From contig RSEF01000020.1 in NCBI GenBank assembly GCA_003993805.1, positions 6,369,661-6,433,660 of the forward strand: a stretch of 64,000 bases of DNA. The letters run 5' to 3'. Source of the stretch: Himantopus leucocephalus (lineage: Eukaryota; Chordata; Aves; Charadriiformes; Recurvirostridae). Both the position numbers and the translations under genes were made by a program. The notes under the pieces were generated by a model. The model had not been told where the DNA came from, did not search any database, and worked only from the letters and a program-made list of their open reading frames with translations. This document shows, in pieces, positions 47,755-61,460 of this stretch (position 1 is the stretch's first letter; each line of letters starts with the position of its first letter).

Positions 47755-49097
47755 ATTAAATAATACTCTGATTATTATCTGCACTATGCTGTGTACTGCA
47801 GTATCCAGTTATTATGTCCTGGCCACATCTAATAGGTGCTGTGCTCAGCAGTGTTGCATATCATGGCGTTGGTTGCTCTTGTATGATGATACTGCCTTGT
47901 TGTGGGTAGTCAGTGTTAGCTTCTGTTCACAGATGCAGTGCCGTGGTATATTGTTTCCTGATGATGTTTGCTTTTAGCAGTGGTATCATCTAGGGCCAGT
48001 GCAGGTAACAGTTTACACAATTATACTGTTTAGCTCATAGCATCGCATTATAGAACATATGTTGAGAGTCCAGGTTTGCCATGTAATGATATCCTTGTCC
48101 AGTCTTGCAATTTCTCATTGGAGCTGGGAATCCTTCTGTTTGAGAAATTAATCACAGAATTTGATCTGCTGAATCTGTCTGTATTGTGCTATATTTTCTT
48201 TAAGTATGCTGTGCCACTTTGTATCTGAGTGTAGATCCATACGGTTTTAGACTTCTTGTGAAATAGCTGTGATTTCTCTGTCAGAAGGATTTCTTCCTTG
48301 GTTTCCCCAACTATAAAATTAAAGGAATCCTCAAAAATAGCAAGTTAATTGCCAAGGACTGCATAGTAAGTATGATCAGTGTTTAATTGGCTTTAGATTC
48401 CAGACAACATGCAACAAATTAGCTTCAGTCTGAGGAATCCATCTTTCTGCAGACAAATTTAAAAGCTGTACAAGAAGATCTTAATGACATAGCAGTGTTG
48501 TGGTGTGTCTCTCTTTTGTGTTGTTTAAGTGCACATATTGTGCTTCACTTGTGACTTTATAATTAAAGCAAGTCAAAATAATGTCTAATAATTTTAACTA
48601 TTTTACCTGAGTACTTGTTCAAACAGTGCCTGATTCTTGAAAAAAAAGAAAGTTAAAAGCATGACCATGTGTACAAAATACTTATTGCACAATTTTGCAT
48701 GCACAATTACCCTGATGGCAAATGCAATTGCACACTACGTATCTACAGCTGCATGCACAAATTGGCAAGTGCTCAGCTTGGGAATTTTACGTAGTTTGGT
48801 GAATTTATTTGGCGTGAGAATAATTCAGGGATGAAGTCTCAGTCTGTGGGCACAACAAGCTAACCTTTCTGTAGGATATGCGGCTATAACTAGCTTCCCT
48901 CAGAAGTGAGAATTGAATTCCATCCCCTTTGCCTGTTCAGACATTGACCTGTTCCCTGGAAAGCAGTGATGAGTTTTGAACTTCATGATGTGCTCATCTG
49001 TCCCTATGGAGCAAACAGCATCGCAATCTAAATGACCCGATTACCTCTGATATGATTTGAGTTCCCTGCTGAAGACTGCGTCTTCCATTAGCAGAAA

Positions 49098-49239
49098 TTA
49101 CCTAGATCTGTTCTGATCTTTGCTATACGCTCCAGGAGTCTTATTTAAGCTGTTTGCACAGTTTCACTAGCTCGTGGTGTTTTTCAGGGTCCTCGTGTTC
49201 TTTGCTGGTCTTTTACTCTGGCTTAGTCAGGACATTTTT
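49098..49239. repeat. Left copy of duplicated contig end at single-N join
   Basis: This 142-bp copy is repeated at 49241-49382 with five substitutions and no length change: 49128 C/T, 49134 A/G, 49140 C/G, 49174 G/A and 49195 G/A. Four of the five differences create or remove a CpG. Pattern and lone N point to unmerged haplotypes. Confidence 0.9.
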
Positions 49240-49240
49240 N
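49240..49240. other. Single-N scaffold join
   Basis: A lone N between two near-identical direct copies, exactly as at 35273. Confidence 0.9.
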
Positions 49241-49382
49241 TTACCTAGATCTGTTCTGATCTTTGCTATATGCTCCGGGAGTGTTATTTAAGCTGTTTGC
49301 ACAGTTTCACTAGCTCATGGTGTTTTTCAGGGTCCTCATGTTCTTTGCTGGTCTTTTACTCTGGCTTAGTCAGGACATTTTT
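49241..49382. repeat. Right copy of duplicated contig end at single-N join
   Basis: Matches 49098-49239 at an offset of 143 bases across its whole 142-bp length. If artefactual, true sequence here is 143 bases shorter. Confidence 0.9.
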
Positions 49383-52300
49383 TTACTTTGACCAGAAAAG
49401 CCTTGTTGTTGCTAATGCTCTGTGGCTCTTGCCCAGCTGACGGGTGTAGTTAAGTACTGATAGTCCAAATTTCAAAACAGGGCAGATTCAGATTTCCAAT
49501 GTTCAATACTTGCAATTAGAGACCATACTTTCTAAGCAGCCGCCTTCTCATTCTGAGACTTTTGGAGTTGAGTGACAAAACAGCCAGTGCCTTGCAGCTC
49601 TTTCTGAGATGCTCATGGCTGGATTTTTCCAAGGGCTCAGCAGCTTCTTGGAAAGCTGAACGAGGTCCCCAAAATATTTAAATTTGTGCTACTTCTCTTC
49701 CAGAAAGTAAAAAATGCTGTGTGACAGAATGAACGTCCACAAAACTATTTATTAAGTCTGTCTGACACAAGCTTGCAGAAAGTGGACTGGGTTATGGGTG
49801 AAGCTGCAGCTTTTCTTCACCCTGCAGGTCAAACTGAAGATCTGTAGCAAATCAGTAACCTGGGGGAGAATTCCTGCAGAAATTGCTTCTATCCCTTCAG
49901 CGTATTGAAGGAGATGAGGTGGGGAAGCATCATTATTATTAATTACTCATCTCTTGCTAAGGTAGAACTCACTGACTTTTGGTGACTGATTTCAAAGGGA
50001 ATCCTGTGTAAGTAATGGGTGAGTAACGAAGCTTTTAGAGGGTTGGAAGCTTGCTATGGGTTAAACTGTGTGTGTTCATTTGCTGCCTGTGGCTGAAGGG
50101 AGCAAGACAGGACCCAGAAAGTAATTTTGCTCCGTGGGAGAGCATTAAAGTTATTTTTCTGGCTTATACAATGGATCTGATTCTCCTGTCACTTATAAAA
50201 GCTTTGCTGCTATGTAATGTTACTGAGCTGCTTAATTTACTTCAATGCAAGTGAAAAGAGAATTCAGGGTATAGCTTCTATGAGAAGTGAGCAAGCAGAG
50301 GCAATAGGCATTTGCCTCCATGTTAGTCTTGTTCCTTTTACTCAGACCTTTTGTTAAGCTCTTACTTCTTCAGCATCATCTATCAGTAAATAATTGTTTT
50401 CAATATGTGAAAAGAATGTGATTGAGATGATTTTTTGCACAAGGATATGGTGGGAAGAAAGTCCTCCCATTTGTGAAATGATCTTAAGCAGGCTGGCCTA
50501 GTGATGGACTTCTTAACGGAAAGAGGAAGGAAATTGCAGGGCTAGAGCTCCCCTCCCATGTTAGACCATTCCCATGTGATGGAAGAGCATCTGGTTGATT
50601 ATGCAACTTTCCCTACCAAAGCACAATTCTGTATGCCCTACTGAGACCTTTGCTGTACAATTATTGGTGCGGTCTTACTGTATATGCCTTACTTTGTCAT
50701 TCTTCCCTGCTTGTCACTTGCCTCTATATATCAGAACAGCAGAAACATCACATTAAAAACTTGCATCAAGTCACTGTAGGGGGGCAGTGTGAACAGGAGA
50801 CTCAGGGCGTGAAACCAGCAGATGCAGGTGTGTTGTGGAGGTGACACTGTCTCTGTCCTAAGGGAAAGGTTTGTCGTTTGTCTTTCTGCACGGTGAGTCA
50901 CAGAGCAGCACTCCAGCTGACAGTAGCAAAAGAAACCAACAGGGCGAGAACATGTGAGAACAGAAAAAGTTGTTTAAAAGAGGCGACCAGTAGACAATCC
51001 CTAACTTAGCTGCAATTCCCCGTGGCTGGCAATATGGAGAGGAAAAAAAGACACTATTTTAATGTTCTCCCAGCTCAGCATTATAAATCAGCAACTGATC
51101 TGATTTAGTTATACCACAAGTAGAAAGATATTTTTCTCTTGTTGCTGTCCCAAGGAACTCACTCTGAGATCTAAATGTCAGAGTCTGTCTTTTGTTTCTT
51201 GCTTGAAATCTTCCCTTATCTCCAGATCTGAATGGGAAGTGTTTTGCCATCCTGACAAGCTGCTCAAAAATTCGAGAATGTTCCTGTGTTCACACTGAGT
51301 TGAAACTCTCATCTTTTCATGCTTTCCGCACAAAACCCAAAGAAGGCACCCATGCCAGTACAAGTAGTAGCCTGGTGATTCTGGCAGCCATTTGGGATAA
51401 GGAGGCGCTAGGGGCCGATCTCGGTTCTCCCCTACCCCTAGCAGGTGTCTGGCTGCTGGAATGCTGACTACTCAGGGGCTGCTCTTCCTAATCCAGCTGG
51501 GAGCTGGGAAGCCTTTCTTAACAAACACTTCCCTAAAAAATATGTACAGAAATGTAGCCTCAGAGAGATCTCTCTCTTCTGTTCAAAAATCCTTTTCATT
51601 GACGTTTCGGAAGCAGCTGTAGGTGACAAAGCTGTAGATAAAGCATGCACCAGGTGAAAACTCTCCTGGGCCATTCGCAACTGGGTTTTGGCTTTGCAAG
51701 AATAGCCAGCAGCAGAAGGGCAGGAGCTGCAGTGAGGTCAGCAGCTCTGACGGTGAGTGCCCACAGGGGACAGATTGCTGGGTAGAATAGGTCCATTTTT
51801 CTCATATGTGTTTTCTTTTTTATATAGTCCTACTGCTGTAGCTCTTCTGGTCAGGAGTGTGATGAGCTGTAACCCTGACCAAGACAGCTAGGCTGACAAG
51901 AGTCCCTAGTGTAAATACAGTCCAGCTGGGGCAGAAGCTGAGTTCTTGCTGGGCATGTGTTACTGGCATGGTACATTGGCTTAGCTGTGGTAGTGAGGTA
52001 ACAGACCCAGTTACTGAGTGTCTGATTCATACACAGAGGGTTTGTTTACAATATGAACAACAAAGTCCTTGCTTGTCCTTTTAGTCAAAGAAGAAGCACT
52101 ATGTAAATTGAATAATTTACCACTATTTAACTATATATCAGTTTCTCACCTTCAAAGTCTGTCCAAGTGGTTTATTTACCATAAATTTAACCTTGGACTA
52201 AAGCTGAGATGCTTAGATACCACCGTGATAGGTACCTTAGAAATGCTAAGGCAGAGATAAAGAGAGTACCATCAGATTGAGTGAAATGAGAACAACTGTC

Positions 52301-55300
52301 TGGCCCCTTCACAAATACTGAGGATAAACAATAGCGATCTTTGTGCTGGGGCTGTAGGCGTGTTGTCAAGGTAAATGAGACCTGGCAGAGGGCCCTATTG
52401 TCTCCTTTCCCACAACTCATTAAGATTTACTTGTTTTATCATCAATGAGTATAATAACCAGAGCTCTGATTATGCCACAGGGACATCCCAATGCCAATGA
52501 TTCATGAAACAGAGATTGTGTTAGTCATCAGAAGGGTCTTCTCAAAGGTTTCTTCGTTGTCTTGTAGGATGTAGGAACAACATTTTTAGAGTGGGCTGCT
52601 CGGCAGGGAACACTAGGCTGATACTGCACACTTATGTGAAGTCCTTTGCGTCCTGTATCCAGCCCTCACCCCCTTAAGTTTATCCACCAGTGACACCCTT
52701 CCCTAATGTGCAGCATCAACACCCACACACAGAGGCTGAGTTGCAATAGGGCTGGAGGCTACTTTACTTCAGAGTCTTTGCCAGCAAGGATTGCAGCACA
52801 TAATGAATCAGCTGGATTATGCTTACCTTGACTAGGTCTGCCAAAAACTCTGACCTGATTTCCTCTCCCCCCACTCTCATTTCATTGTGAGGAGCCAAAT
52901 GGGCTCTGGATGCAATACAGTGCCACTAGCTAAGTTGCCAACCCACAAAATTTTGCAATAATACACCTTTGTCTTTCACTAGCATCTCTTATCAAACAGT
53001 TCATAGTTATTGTTACAGACCTCAGTGCCTCAGTGGAGCAGATAAGTGTCATTCCCCAAGCTGTAGAAGGACCAAATGAGATACTGAAAGATGAACAAGA
53101 TCTCAGAGCAATTCAGTAGCAAAAGTAAGACCACGTTGGGCTGCTCTGCCGCATTAGCTGTTTATGAACATAGACCTAGTGATTCCCAGGTGCAAATACA
53201 GTACATGAGATCTCAACACCCTAGTTCCTCATGCTACTCCACAATTCACTTCTTAAGGAGGCAGTGAAAGATCTGTGATACTTAATACAGTGGGGCTTGT
53301 TCCTCAACAGATAGAAGGTCAAGTACAATTGTCTCAGCACTTTTCACCTTGAGCTCAGTTCAGGGGGACAATTACCACTGGCCTTTACAGAACCCATTAT
53401 AGATGCTAGTTCAGAATACATTCTTGGACATACGTCCTATAATATTGGAATACTGCATTTAAACATTACTCTGTCGGTGGAAGGGTAGTAGACCTATGAA
53501 AAATTTAGTCTGTTAAACTGTATTTGTGTTCCTGGTCCTTGGTTTGCTGGAGATAATGCTTGCAAAACAGAAAATATAACATGCTTATCTCTCCTAGTTT
53601 CTAGTCGAACTAATGGATGTACCCTAGCTGTTGGAGAGTTACTTGCATAAGTAATGTATTGTAGGGTTTTGTTCTCATTCCCTTTTAACACGGAAAACTG
53701 TGTGCAGCAGAGTGTCCTGTTTCATGTTTATTTCTTTTTAATATACATGCAATACATAACAACATTCAGCAACATCAAAGTGGAAGAGAATGGAACATAG
53801 TGAGAATTGTGAGGATTCTTAGTTCCCGGGGAGTTTTTTCCACACTCTTGGACTGGACCACAAAACACAGCACTTCAGGGTCTCTTCAATTCTGTGGTCC
53901 CACATACCAGATACGGGGAGCTGGAGAAAAGCCTGTGGCACTGCGCAGGGCAAGAAGCGTGTGATTCTCCCTGTCTGCAGCGCTGTGCCCGAGGCCTGTG
54001 CCTGTCACACAGTACAATGCAGAGCTTGCCCCCGTCATCTTGTGGTGTGGGATAGGACTCAACCCATTCCACTGAGACCTGGGATGCAACCACCCCGAAC
54101 TAAATTCTTCATCTTAAAACTCTGGGCAGTCCTTTGCATGCCTGACCTCGGGTCATGGGCTCACACAGAAGAGGGAAGAGAGCTAGTATTCCCTTGAGAA
54201 GCGTTGCAGACAAAGGAGGACAGGTTCAATGTGTTCAATCAAGCAAGTGTTAACCTGTGTTTGAGTATAGAAAGTTATTTTGTGATACTACTTCAACATG
54301 GAGGAACTATGGAAGTAACTCTTAGAGACTGATTTTTATGAGAGACATGGAGGATATTTTTAAATTAAATAAGTATAGGATATCCTTTGGTATTTCTTTA
54401 TTCAGAGGAGATATTTAATATGATGTATTTCCTACATCTAGTTCATACATTGAGATAATATATGATGTGTTAAATATAGAGACTGGTTTTGAGGATTAAC
54501 TGTCTTCCAAACGTCTTTATGATCACGTAAGTGTTCATAACTGAATTATTTTCTTGAGTAAGATAAATTACTTATTTACATATATTTGGAATTTTACAAA
54601 AAAGTTAACTTTTGAGGTCAATCCTGCATACCTTTGCCAAAGAAAAAACTGACTAATCCTAACAGCTTTTTCATAAGGTAATTTCTACTTCAGTTGTATC
54701 AGCAGAAGTGAAGTAACTGTCTGAAATAGCCATACTGCTACTTGCAGGATTTTACTTACTATAAGCCAAGCACTTGACAGTTTAATTGCAAGTGTATGCT
54801 GCATTTGGACCTTGTAAAAATTAATTCAGAAACTGAATGTGAGGGTTTTATCCATATGAATCTTAGCAAGACAGAGCTATTTAGAATAAATGTAATCAAG
54901 ACTATTTGCAGTAAAATCATAACATTTTTCTCCATATACATTCTAAAGCTTTTTTATCATTAAGACTCAATGAATGTTGGGTTTTTTCAGTCACTTGAAA
55001 AGCATATTTGTAATAATACTCAAACTATAAGTAGGCAACACGTTACACAATGCAGTATACAATGCACCAACCACTTTAGCTCCCAGGGTATCCGTAAAGG
55101 CATTATAAAACAGTGCAAACTTGAGGCATGTTTGCAGGACAAATCAAATGAAATTTTAGGCAAAGATTCTGTTCATCATAGGGCAGAGCATAATTCTCCC
55201 TGTTTTTCCATGGGAAGAGATGGCCTTTTGACCACAAATTCTACTAGAAGTTATAATTCTGGTGCAATATAACAGTCAATCTTAAATATCATAGCTTTAG

Positions 55301-58300
55301 CACCTGGGTAGTTTTTGCCATTTCATCCCCTGAGTCAGATATGTCTGTGTATAGTACTCGTCATTGGATGGTTAATATGAATGTGTTTCTGCCTATAGAT
55401 CACTTTCAAAATATTTGCCCCAGCTTAATTAGTGGTGTAATTCACACTGGTCATCAAATACATGGCTTTGTGAATGGATAACTCCTAAAGACCCTTCAGG
55501 ATGGCTGCCAGAATATTGCTAATAGAATACACCTTTGATGGAGTTTTAATCATATGGGTATTCCTGTGCGTAACCTAATGAATCTCAGATGTTTTGTGAA
55601 CTTAAGACTGTTCAAATCAAAAAAGGAATAGGGCATTTCAGTGGGGAATGGGGACCTGTTTTGTAAGGGACCTTCGAATCTGTTGACTCCTTAAGGTTTT
55701 GCAATCTCCATGATGCATCGCGTACTCTTTTCACTGCCTTCTTGTCCACTGATTGTGTTTATATGTGAAAACATAGGAAGAGTTCTGTACTGAGTCACAC
55801 CGCAATCTGCTAAGTACATCAGGCTGGTATGCCAGGTTGGTTAAGTTCTTCTCTTGATAAGAGTAACAACAGAAAAATAGATAGCCAGAAAAATGAGGGA
55901 CGGGGAGTGGGACAGCGAGTGTCAGGCTTGCAAGTAGTGCAAGACAGATGGCCCAGCTGGCTCCTCAACATCAAGATGAAGATAACCTGGATCGGACTTG
56001 AACTGGTGACGGTCTGTCCTGGGTCATCTCATCTCATCGCCTGAATCACTATGAATCCTGGCAAAGTTAACAAGGTTTCATTTGAGCCACACAAGTCAGC
56101 TCCATAAGTGGAATGAGATAAAACAAGACTGAAAATGCCGTGCGGAAAGTGCAGTGAGGCAACAGAAATAAGGCAGGGGAAGGCAGGGCGAGACCATGCT
56201 GACCCAGATGGCAGCAGGTCACATCTGTGACCGTCTGGCGTGTGTCTGGCCACAGGGGTAATGTTAACACTGCAGCCTGTCAAACACCTTCCCTTAGGGT
56301 TAGGCCATACGCCTCAAATTTGTGCTTTTTATTCTCACTCAGTTGTCATTTGAATTGTTACCCTGAAGACTAATAGGAAAATCCCAGCCACCTCTGTAAG
56401 TTGAGGCAAGGTCCTGGTTGGCATAGTGAGACAGAAATCAATTGACTCTTTTAGAGTTGCACTTGCTAATGCCAACAATGTAATTTGTTTTATTAGTCTG
56501 TATGGGCTTGATCTAACTCTTGCTAAAGTCAAAGAGTGAATGCAGAGCCTGTCCTGACAGTCAGCCTTATCACCATCAGGAGAGATGGGGCTCGTAGCAT
56601 TCTATGTCTGCTGCCAAGAATTAATTGTGTTCAAGTTAATGCCTGAGTTAAGATTAAGCTCTGCTTGATTGACAACTATTGCTATGGCAGGAAGCATAAG
56701 CCACAAAGAGCTAACTTAGAAATTAGCCATTTTGTCTGGATCACCTTCTGCAGATGGGAAAAAAAGAAATGCTTCGCTGTTCTGTTGAAAAGCAACACAG
56801 TGTGTGTCAGGGCTGTAAACAGATGTCCACTGCACAGAAAGTGTTGTCATGATTAACAGTAAGTAGCTGTTGGGGCTGTGCTACAAAGAGGCAGTTAAGG
56901 AAAAGGGCTTCTTTGTTGACAGCCAAGAAATGGGCAGAGCATGTTGGCAGGGGTAGAGAAAGGAGGGCATGGGGGAAAAGACAAGGGAGTTCAGCTGGTG
57001 TAGCCAGTGAGCCATCGGAGAGAATATGGCTGGCTGGGAGGGACTGGCCATAAAGAGGCAGATCAGTTGGGGAAAAATTAAGACTTGAGTCATCAACATA
57101 TCTGTGTGTATGAACAAAATCCCCAATGGATAGAGTAGAACCTGGCTGGGGTCTAGCCTATGAGCCTGGAGAGAAGGAATGGGAAGAAGTAGTAGCAGTG
57201 GTTTAGGGGTGGGCAGTCGGTGATGTCAACCTTCACGCTGGGTGTCCAGTGAGGTTTCCCCACTGCCTTGTAGGTTCTGTGATGAGAATTGCTTTGGAGC
57301 TCAATAATATTCAGAACATGAGCGTTATATTCCTTAATAATATACTAGGTGTGCCCCTATTCTTAGTATTTTCTTGGGTTTGTGCCAGGTCTAAGATAGG
57401 TCAGATTAAGCATTCAAAAACCTCAGCAGTGTCTGCTCAATGTCTTTGTGACCAAATGGTCAGAGAACATTAGAACATTGGGACATAGAGCACTGGAGGG
57501 AATGAAAACAGCAGCACTTTGGAGAAATGTTTCCTTCATTGTAAATGTATTCTGTTGGGTTTTTGTTTTGGTTTGTTTTATGAATTACAAATATAGATGC
57601 AGGGACAGTTTCTGGCTCAGAGCCTTCAGCTGGTAAAAACTGGCCAGGGATCCCTCTCTTGTGCTTAGACACACAAAGGACCTAAAGTGCTCCTTGTCTT
57701 TGTATTGTTTTGATGTAGTTGTTCAAAATGGTGCTAGGTGTACACAGGGCGTGTTGATGCTAGGCCTTGTGGGTGAGTCTGTCCAGAGGCTGAATAAGCC
57801 TGCCTGACGCCCTAGTACTACCTGAATTGTCTATATAGGAATAAGCAGGGATTTTTTTTTCTTTAGAGATTATTATTAATTACAAGTATTAGTATTTCAT
57901 TTCAAAGTGCAGCTTAGGAATTGCAACATTTTCTACTTCTCTCTTGGCTCGGTGTCTCATGGCATTTCAGATTAGACTGGGAAACACTGTCAGGAGGGAA
58001 GAGAAGGGACCTCACAAGCGAGAGAAGGCATCAGTCTCAGCTAGAAGAGCATTTATGAACCACAGAGTCCCCAGTGCTTCCCAGCAGTCAGGTATGCAAA
58101 GGTGTCAGCACACTATGCACTACTGTGCTCCTGTTTTCTTTTGAGCATTACAATTCCACCACCATGGTTTAGTCAAACAGTACATTTGAAACAATGCCTG
58201 GGGGATGGTTGTCTTGTACAGGAGCAGGATGGAACACCTCCTGCAGGTGGTACCGTACTGTCTGGCTCAGACAGCGGCAGCATCACTGATCAACTGATTG

Positions 58301-58727
58301 ACACTAATTCCCTGATTGTGCCTGTGAGAACTCGGCAGGAGCTGGGAGCTGCTACCCCACCAGGAACAGCGGGCTGGACATTGCTTTCCGAGTGGTGGGT
58401 ACCAGCTTTGAGCTGCAGCTGATTTGAGAAGCGCACCCACGATGAAATCCCATTCCCTGCAGTCCCCTGCCTTGTGAGTGTGACTGCCAGCCACAAATCT
58501 TTCTCCTACAGCTGCTGTGCATAGCAGAACAAGAGCTGAGGCACAGCTGGAGGAGCATGCTGTATCTCTGATGCTGCCCAGTCAGCTGCTTGTTGCTGCA
58601 TCCCATATCCCTTCACAGTGTCCAGCTGCACTTGAAAGGAATTGAGAGGGGAAATTGCTGTAAAAGGGCTGTGCCTTCCCTGTCTCTCCTGAGGGATCCA
58701 GTTCAGAATGTCCAGCCTGTTTAAAGC

Positions 58728-58826
58728 CTGAGCTCTTCAGGCAAGGAACGTGTATTATCTAGTTTGTATTTTATGGCAGTATATGAATGTTTTGTTGTAA
58801 TAACAACAACAACAATAATAATTAGG
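58728..58826 (+). repeat. Old retroposon 3' end with AAC/AAT tail
   Basis: GAGCTCTTCAGGCAAGGAAC followed by TTTGTATTTTATGGCAG and then a run of AAC and AAT triplets follows the pattern AGCTCTTTGGGCAGGGAC ... TTTGTACAGC ... (AAT)n of old amniote retroposon 3' ends. The triplet run at 58798-58822 is the probable tail-derived microsatellite. The family is not certain. Confidence 0.5.
58798..58822. repeat. (AAC)n(AAT)n microsatellite
   Basis: Four AAC units are followed by three AAT-type units. It sits at the end of a retroposon-like segment and is a plausible length-variable marker. Confidence 0.9.
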
Positions 58827-59564
58827 GCTGTGAGAGCCCTGGAGGGCTGGAAAGGAACCAAGCCCTGCAGGTTCTCTCGGATGTTCAAGTTTGACGAGGT
58901 TGAACCATCCAAGTTTAACCCCCGTCGTTGGTGCCCTCTCTCACCCTACCGGCTACCATTGCGACCAGGAAGTCTGCTCCTGTCCTCCACATGTCATCTG
59001 GGAACTGGGATACCCTGGGGCTTCTTGAGGGAGGAACCCGCAGTTACTGAGGGGGATGTGAGTGAAACTCACTGAACTTTCATGAATGTGGGCTGAGGGT
59101 CGTGAATCATCAGATCTTCAGCCGAGGCCAAGCCTGAGTGGGCCTGACAGTCTGCACAGAGCCATACTGTGATTTGGGATTGCAACACTGTCCTTTGTCC
59201 ATAGGGCACTCTGAGATCTCTGGGTGAAAGTCCCATTTCTAAGTCATTTTAAAAACACTGTGAACGCACTAAGACTGAACGTGTTAGGTAGTGTTATAGG
59301 TAACAGAAGCTGTCCTCCTCCAGAAGCTCAGTCCCAGTGTCTTTCTTTGGATTTCCTGTCTGGGTGACAGCAGGATCTGGAACTGATACTGAAAGACAAA
59401 AAAGAACATTTTTCCAGATCTCCACACAGAAACCGTATGTGGACCTGGAAGAAGAAAATGTTGCAGATGCACCAAAGGGTCAACGCTGATCGTGTTCAAG
59501 ATACTGTGCTGAACTGAGGCACCACATGCATTTCCCAATGAGGCACCCTGGCAATCATTGCGTG

Positions 59565-59779
59565 GGACGGGGGTCCAGGCACTCCTGAGTTCTCCTGAGC
59601 TCTAATCCCAATTCCCACAGTGTTGCCTCAGCTAATCGCTGCCTCAGTTTTCCTCACTTGTAAAATGTGGGGGTAATAACTGTGCATACCTCACAGAGGG
59701 CTGCGAGGATTCATTAATTAAATGATGTTCGGGAAGTGCTTTGAAGATGAAAAGCCCTATATAAATGCTGGGTGTTACT
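59565..59779 (+). repeat. MIR-type SINE, plus orientation
   Basis: GAGCTCTAATCCCAATTCCC (decayed tRNA-like part) is followed by GCCTCAGTTTTCCTCACTTG, TAAAATGTGGGGGTAATAAC, ACCTCACAGAGGGCTGCGAG, AAGTGCTTTGAAGATGAAAA and CCCTATATAAATGCTG. This is the canonical MIR order: head, CTCAGTTTCCTCATCTGTAAAATGGGGATAATA hallmark, then L2-like 3' end. It is the clearest MIR fossil in the window and nearly full length. Confidence 0.8.
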
Positions 59780-61299
59780 AGTGCTTAGTGAGTACCTTCA
59801 CAGCCACAAGCAGGGTGTGCCTGCAGGAAGCAGAGCCATAGGCTGAGACGTATGGCTAAATGCCTTTAAAAATAAATATGATCAGAAATGCACAGGAGGT
59901 CAGCTTTCCTCTCCTCCCGCTTGGGGTGAGCTCCCACCTCAAAGGAACTAGGGTTTTTCTTTGCCTCCTCCACTTCTGGAAAACACAAAAGAGGTTTGGG
60001 AGTGCTGAGGAGAGAATTGTACTTGTACTTATGGTGGTGATGCTAGGAGTGAAGACATCACAAGCAACCAGTTTACTCTAAACCAAACAGGTATAAAAAT
60101 CTACATGTTCAATGGGAAGTATTGTCCTAACAAGTACCAGAAGTCTGGGGGAGCGTGGGGTTAGGAGAACAGCAGCTCTCACAAGTCCACTTTGCCAGAA
60201 AAGTGTGTGTTTCCGTATGCGTTAATGCTAGGGTTGCATGCACAAGCATTGTCACTATTAAGACAACCGCCCAAATGACATGCAGGTGGCCAGTCATGTA
60301 TACGAGTCTCATGACTCCCTGTGCAGTCATACTAATTGCATGCATACTTTAGGTATACGGAGGCGAATCTGTACTTGCTCCTTCATACTCATGTTTGAAT
60401 GAAAACATAGATGCTGATTTCCTCTTCTTCTCTGTGCCCCTGGAAAATCTAGTATTTAATATTCACCTGACTAAGTAGAAATAAGACGAAAGGGATTTTT
60501 GATTGGGTTAATTGTTTTTAATGACAGCCTGCCACATTTGACAGATCCCTCTTGTGAAGCCTCAAGACAAGCAAACTTTTCTTGCAGAGGTACTGTGCAT
60601 GTTTGTGTATTCTTCTGTGCCAGTTTCATTTTCTGAGTTGGGCAGGGAGGTCACTTCTTTCACAATTATCCCCCAGCAATAATGTATGACCTAGTGGAGA
60701 TGTCCAGGTGGAACGAATGGCAGAAACTGATAAGGTAAAAGCTGCATTTACTAGACTAAACAAGACTTGATTATAGGAAATTAACAACTTCAGACCAAAC
60801 TTCGAACAAGACTCAAATGTTCCTGTATAAGAGACTGAGGCAAAAGCTGGAAATTCTTCTGAGATAGTGTGTAAAGTGCTTCGAAAGCAAATGCTAGTAA
60901 TTAAATGATTTATAACACTAAAACTCATCAGACATATCGTTGGTTCTTTATATTCTAAAATTATCAAGAAAAGAAGATGTAAATACCTGAGTCTAGGCTG
61001 AGGCCTACCTAAGGCTGAGGCCAGAGTGTATCTATCATGTCAGGAGTACTGTTGGACTGCTGAAGGGAACACGCAGAAAGATCAACAGAAAGGCGTAGAT
61101 GTTCCAAGGGGAGGACAGACGTCCTGGATTTGGGAACACAGAGACCTGTAAGGAGCAGGCAGTGATTAACAGGTTCTGCTCTGCGTGCAGGCTGGAGGGA
61201 GTTTTATTTCATTCATCCTGGAATGCCCCCTTGGTTTGTTCCTTCTTATCATAAAGCATATCAGGTATCTTGGCCACGCACTGTAACACGCTGAGCACC

Positions 61300-61460
61300 A
61301 GGCTGGAACACAAGAGTACTGCCACTGGCAGGTTGTGATGCTTTAAATCTTTGTGCCTCGGTTTACCCATCGATTAAGATGATAACCTTCCCAGAGTGTT
61401 GTGGTGATTAATTATTAATGTTAGTAAAGCGTTTTGAAGATGAAGAGTGCTACATGCTGG
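61300..61460 (+). repeat. MIR-type SINE, plus orientation
   Basis: TGTGCCTCGGTTTACCCATC, then AAGATGATAACCTTCCCAGA, GTTGTGGTGATTAATTATTA, and GTAAAGCGTTTTGAAGATGA followed by AGAGTGCTACATGCTG reproduce the second half of a MIR with its L2-like 3' end. The CORE hallmark has lost the CTGTAAAATGG part. It lies about 1.5 kb from the MIR at 59.6 kb in the same orientation, probably as an independent insertion. Confidence 0.68.

Larger units (their letters stand above)
43670..49097. other. Noncoding stretch, no gene recognised
   Basis: No coding gene recognised. It contains simple repeats at 43.84, 45.2 and 47.7 kb and a TG-rich tract at 46.7-47.0 kb. T runs occur near 44.74 and 46.67 kb. The segment around 45.38-45.46 kb may be another old interspersed repeat but is too decayed to name. 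Confidence 0.65.

Noticed and set aside
53031..53170. Possible additional MIR fragment
   Set aside because: Only weak similarity to the AAGTAACTTGCC-type core is visible; not distinguishable from chance by eye.
55960..56060. tRNA-like box resemblance (GGACTTGAACTGGTGACG)
   Set aside because: No cloverleaf can be drawn, and A/B box spacing is not satisfied. It may be a fragment of an old tRNA-derived SINE but is too decayed to call.
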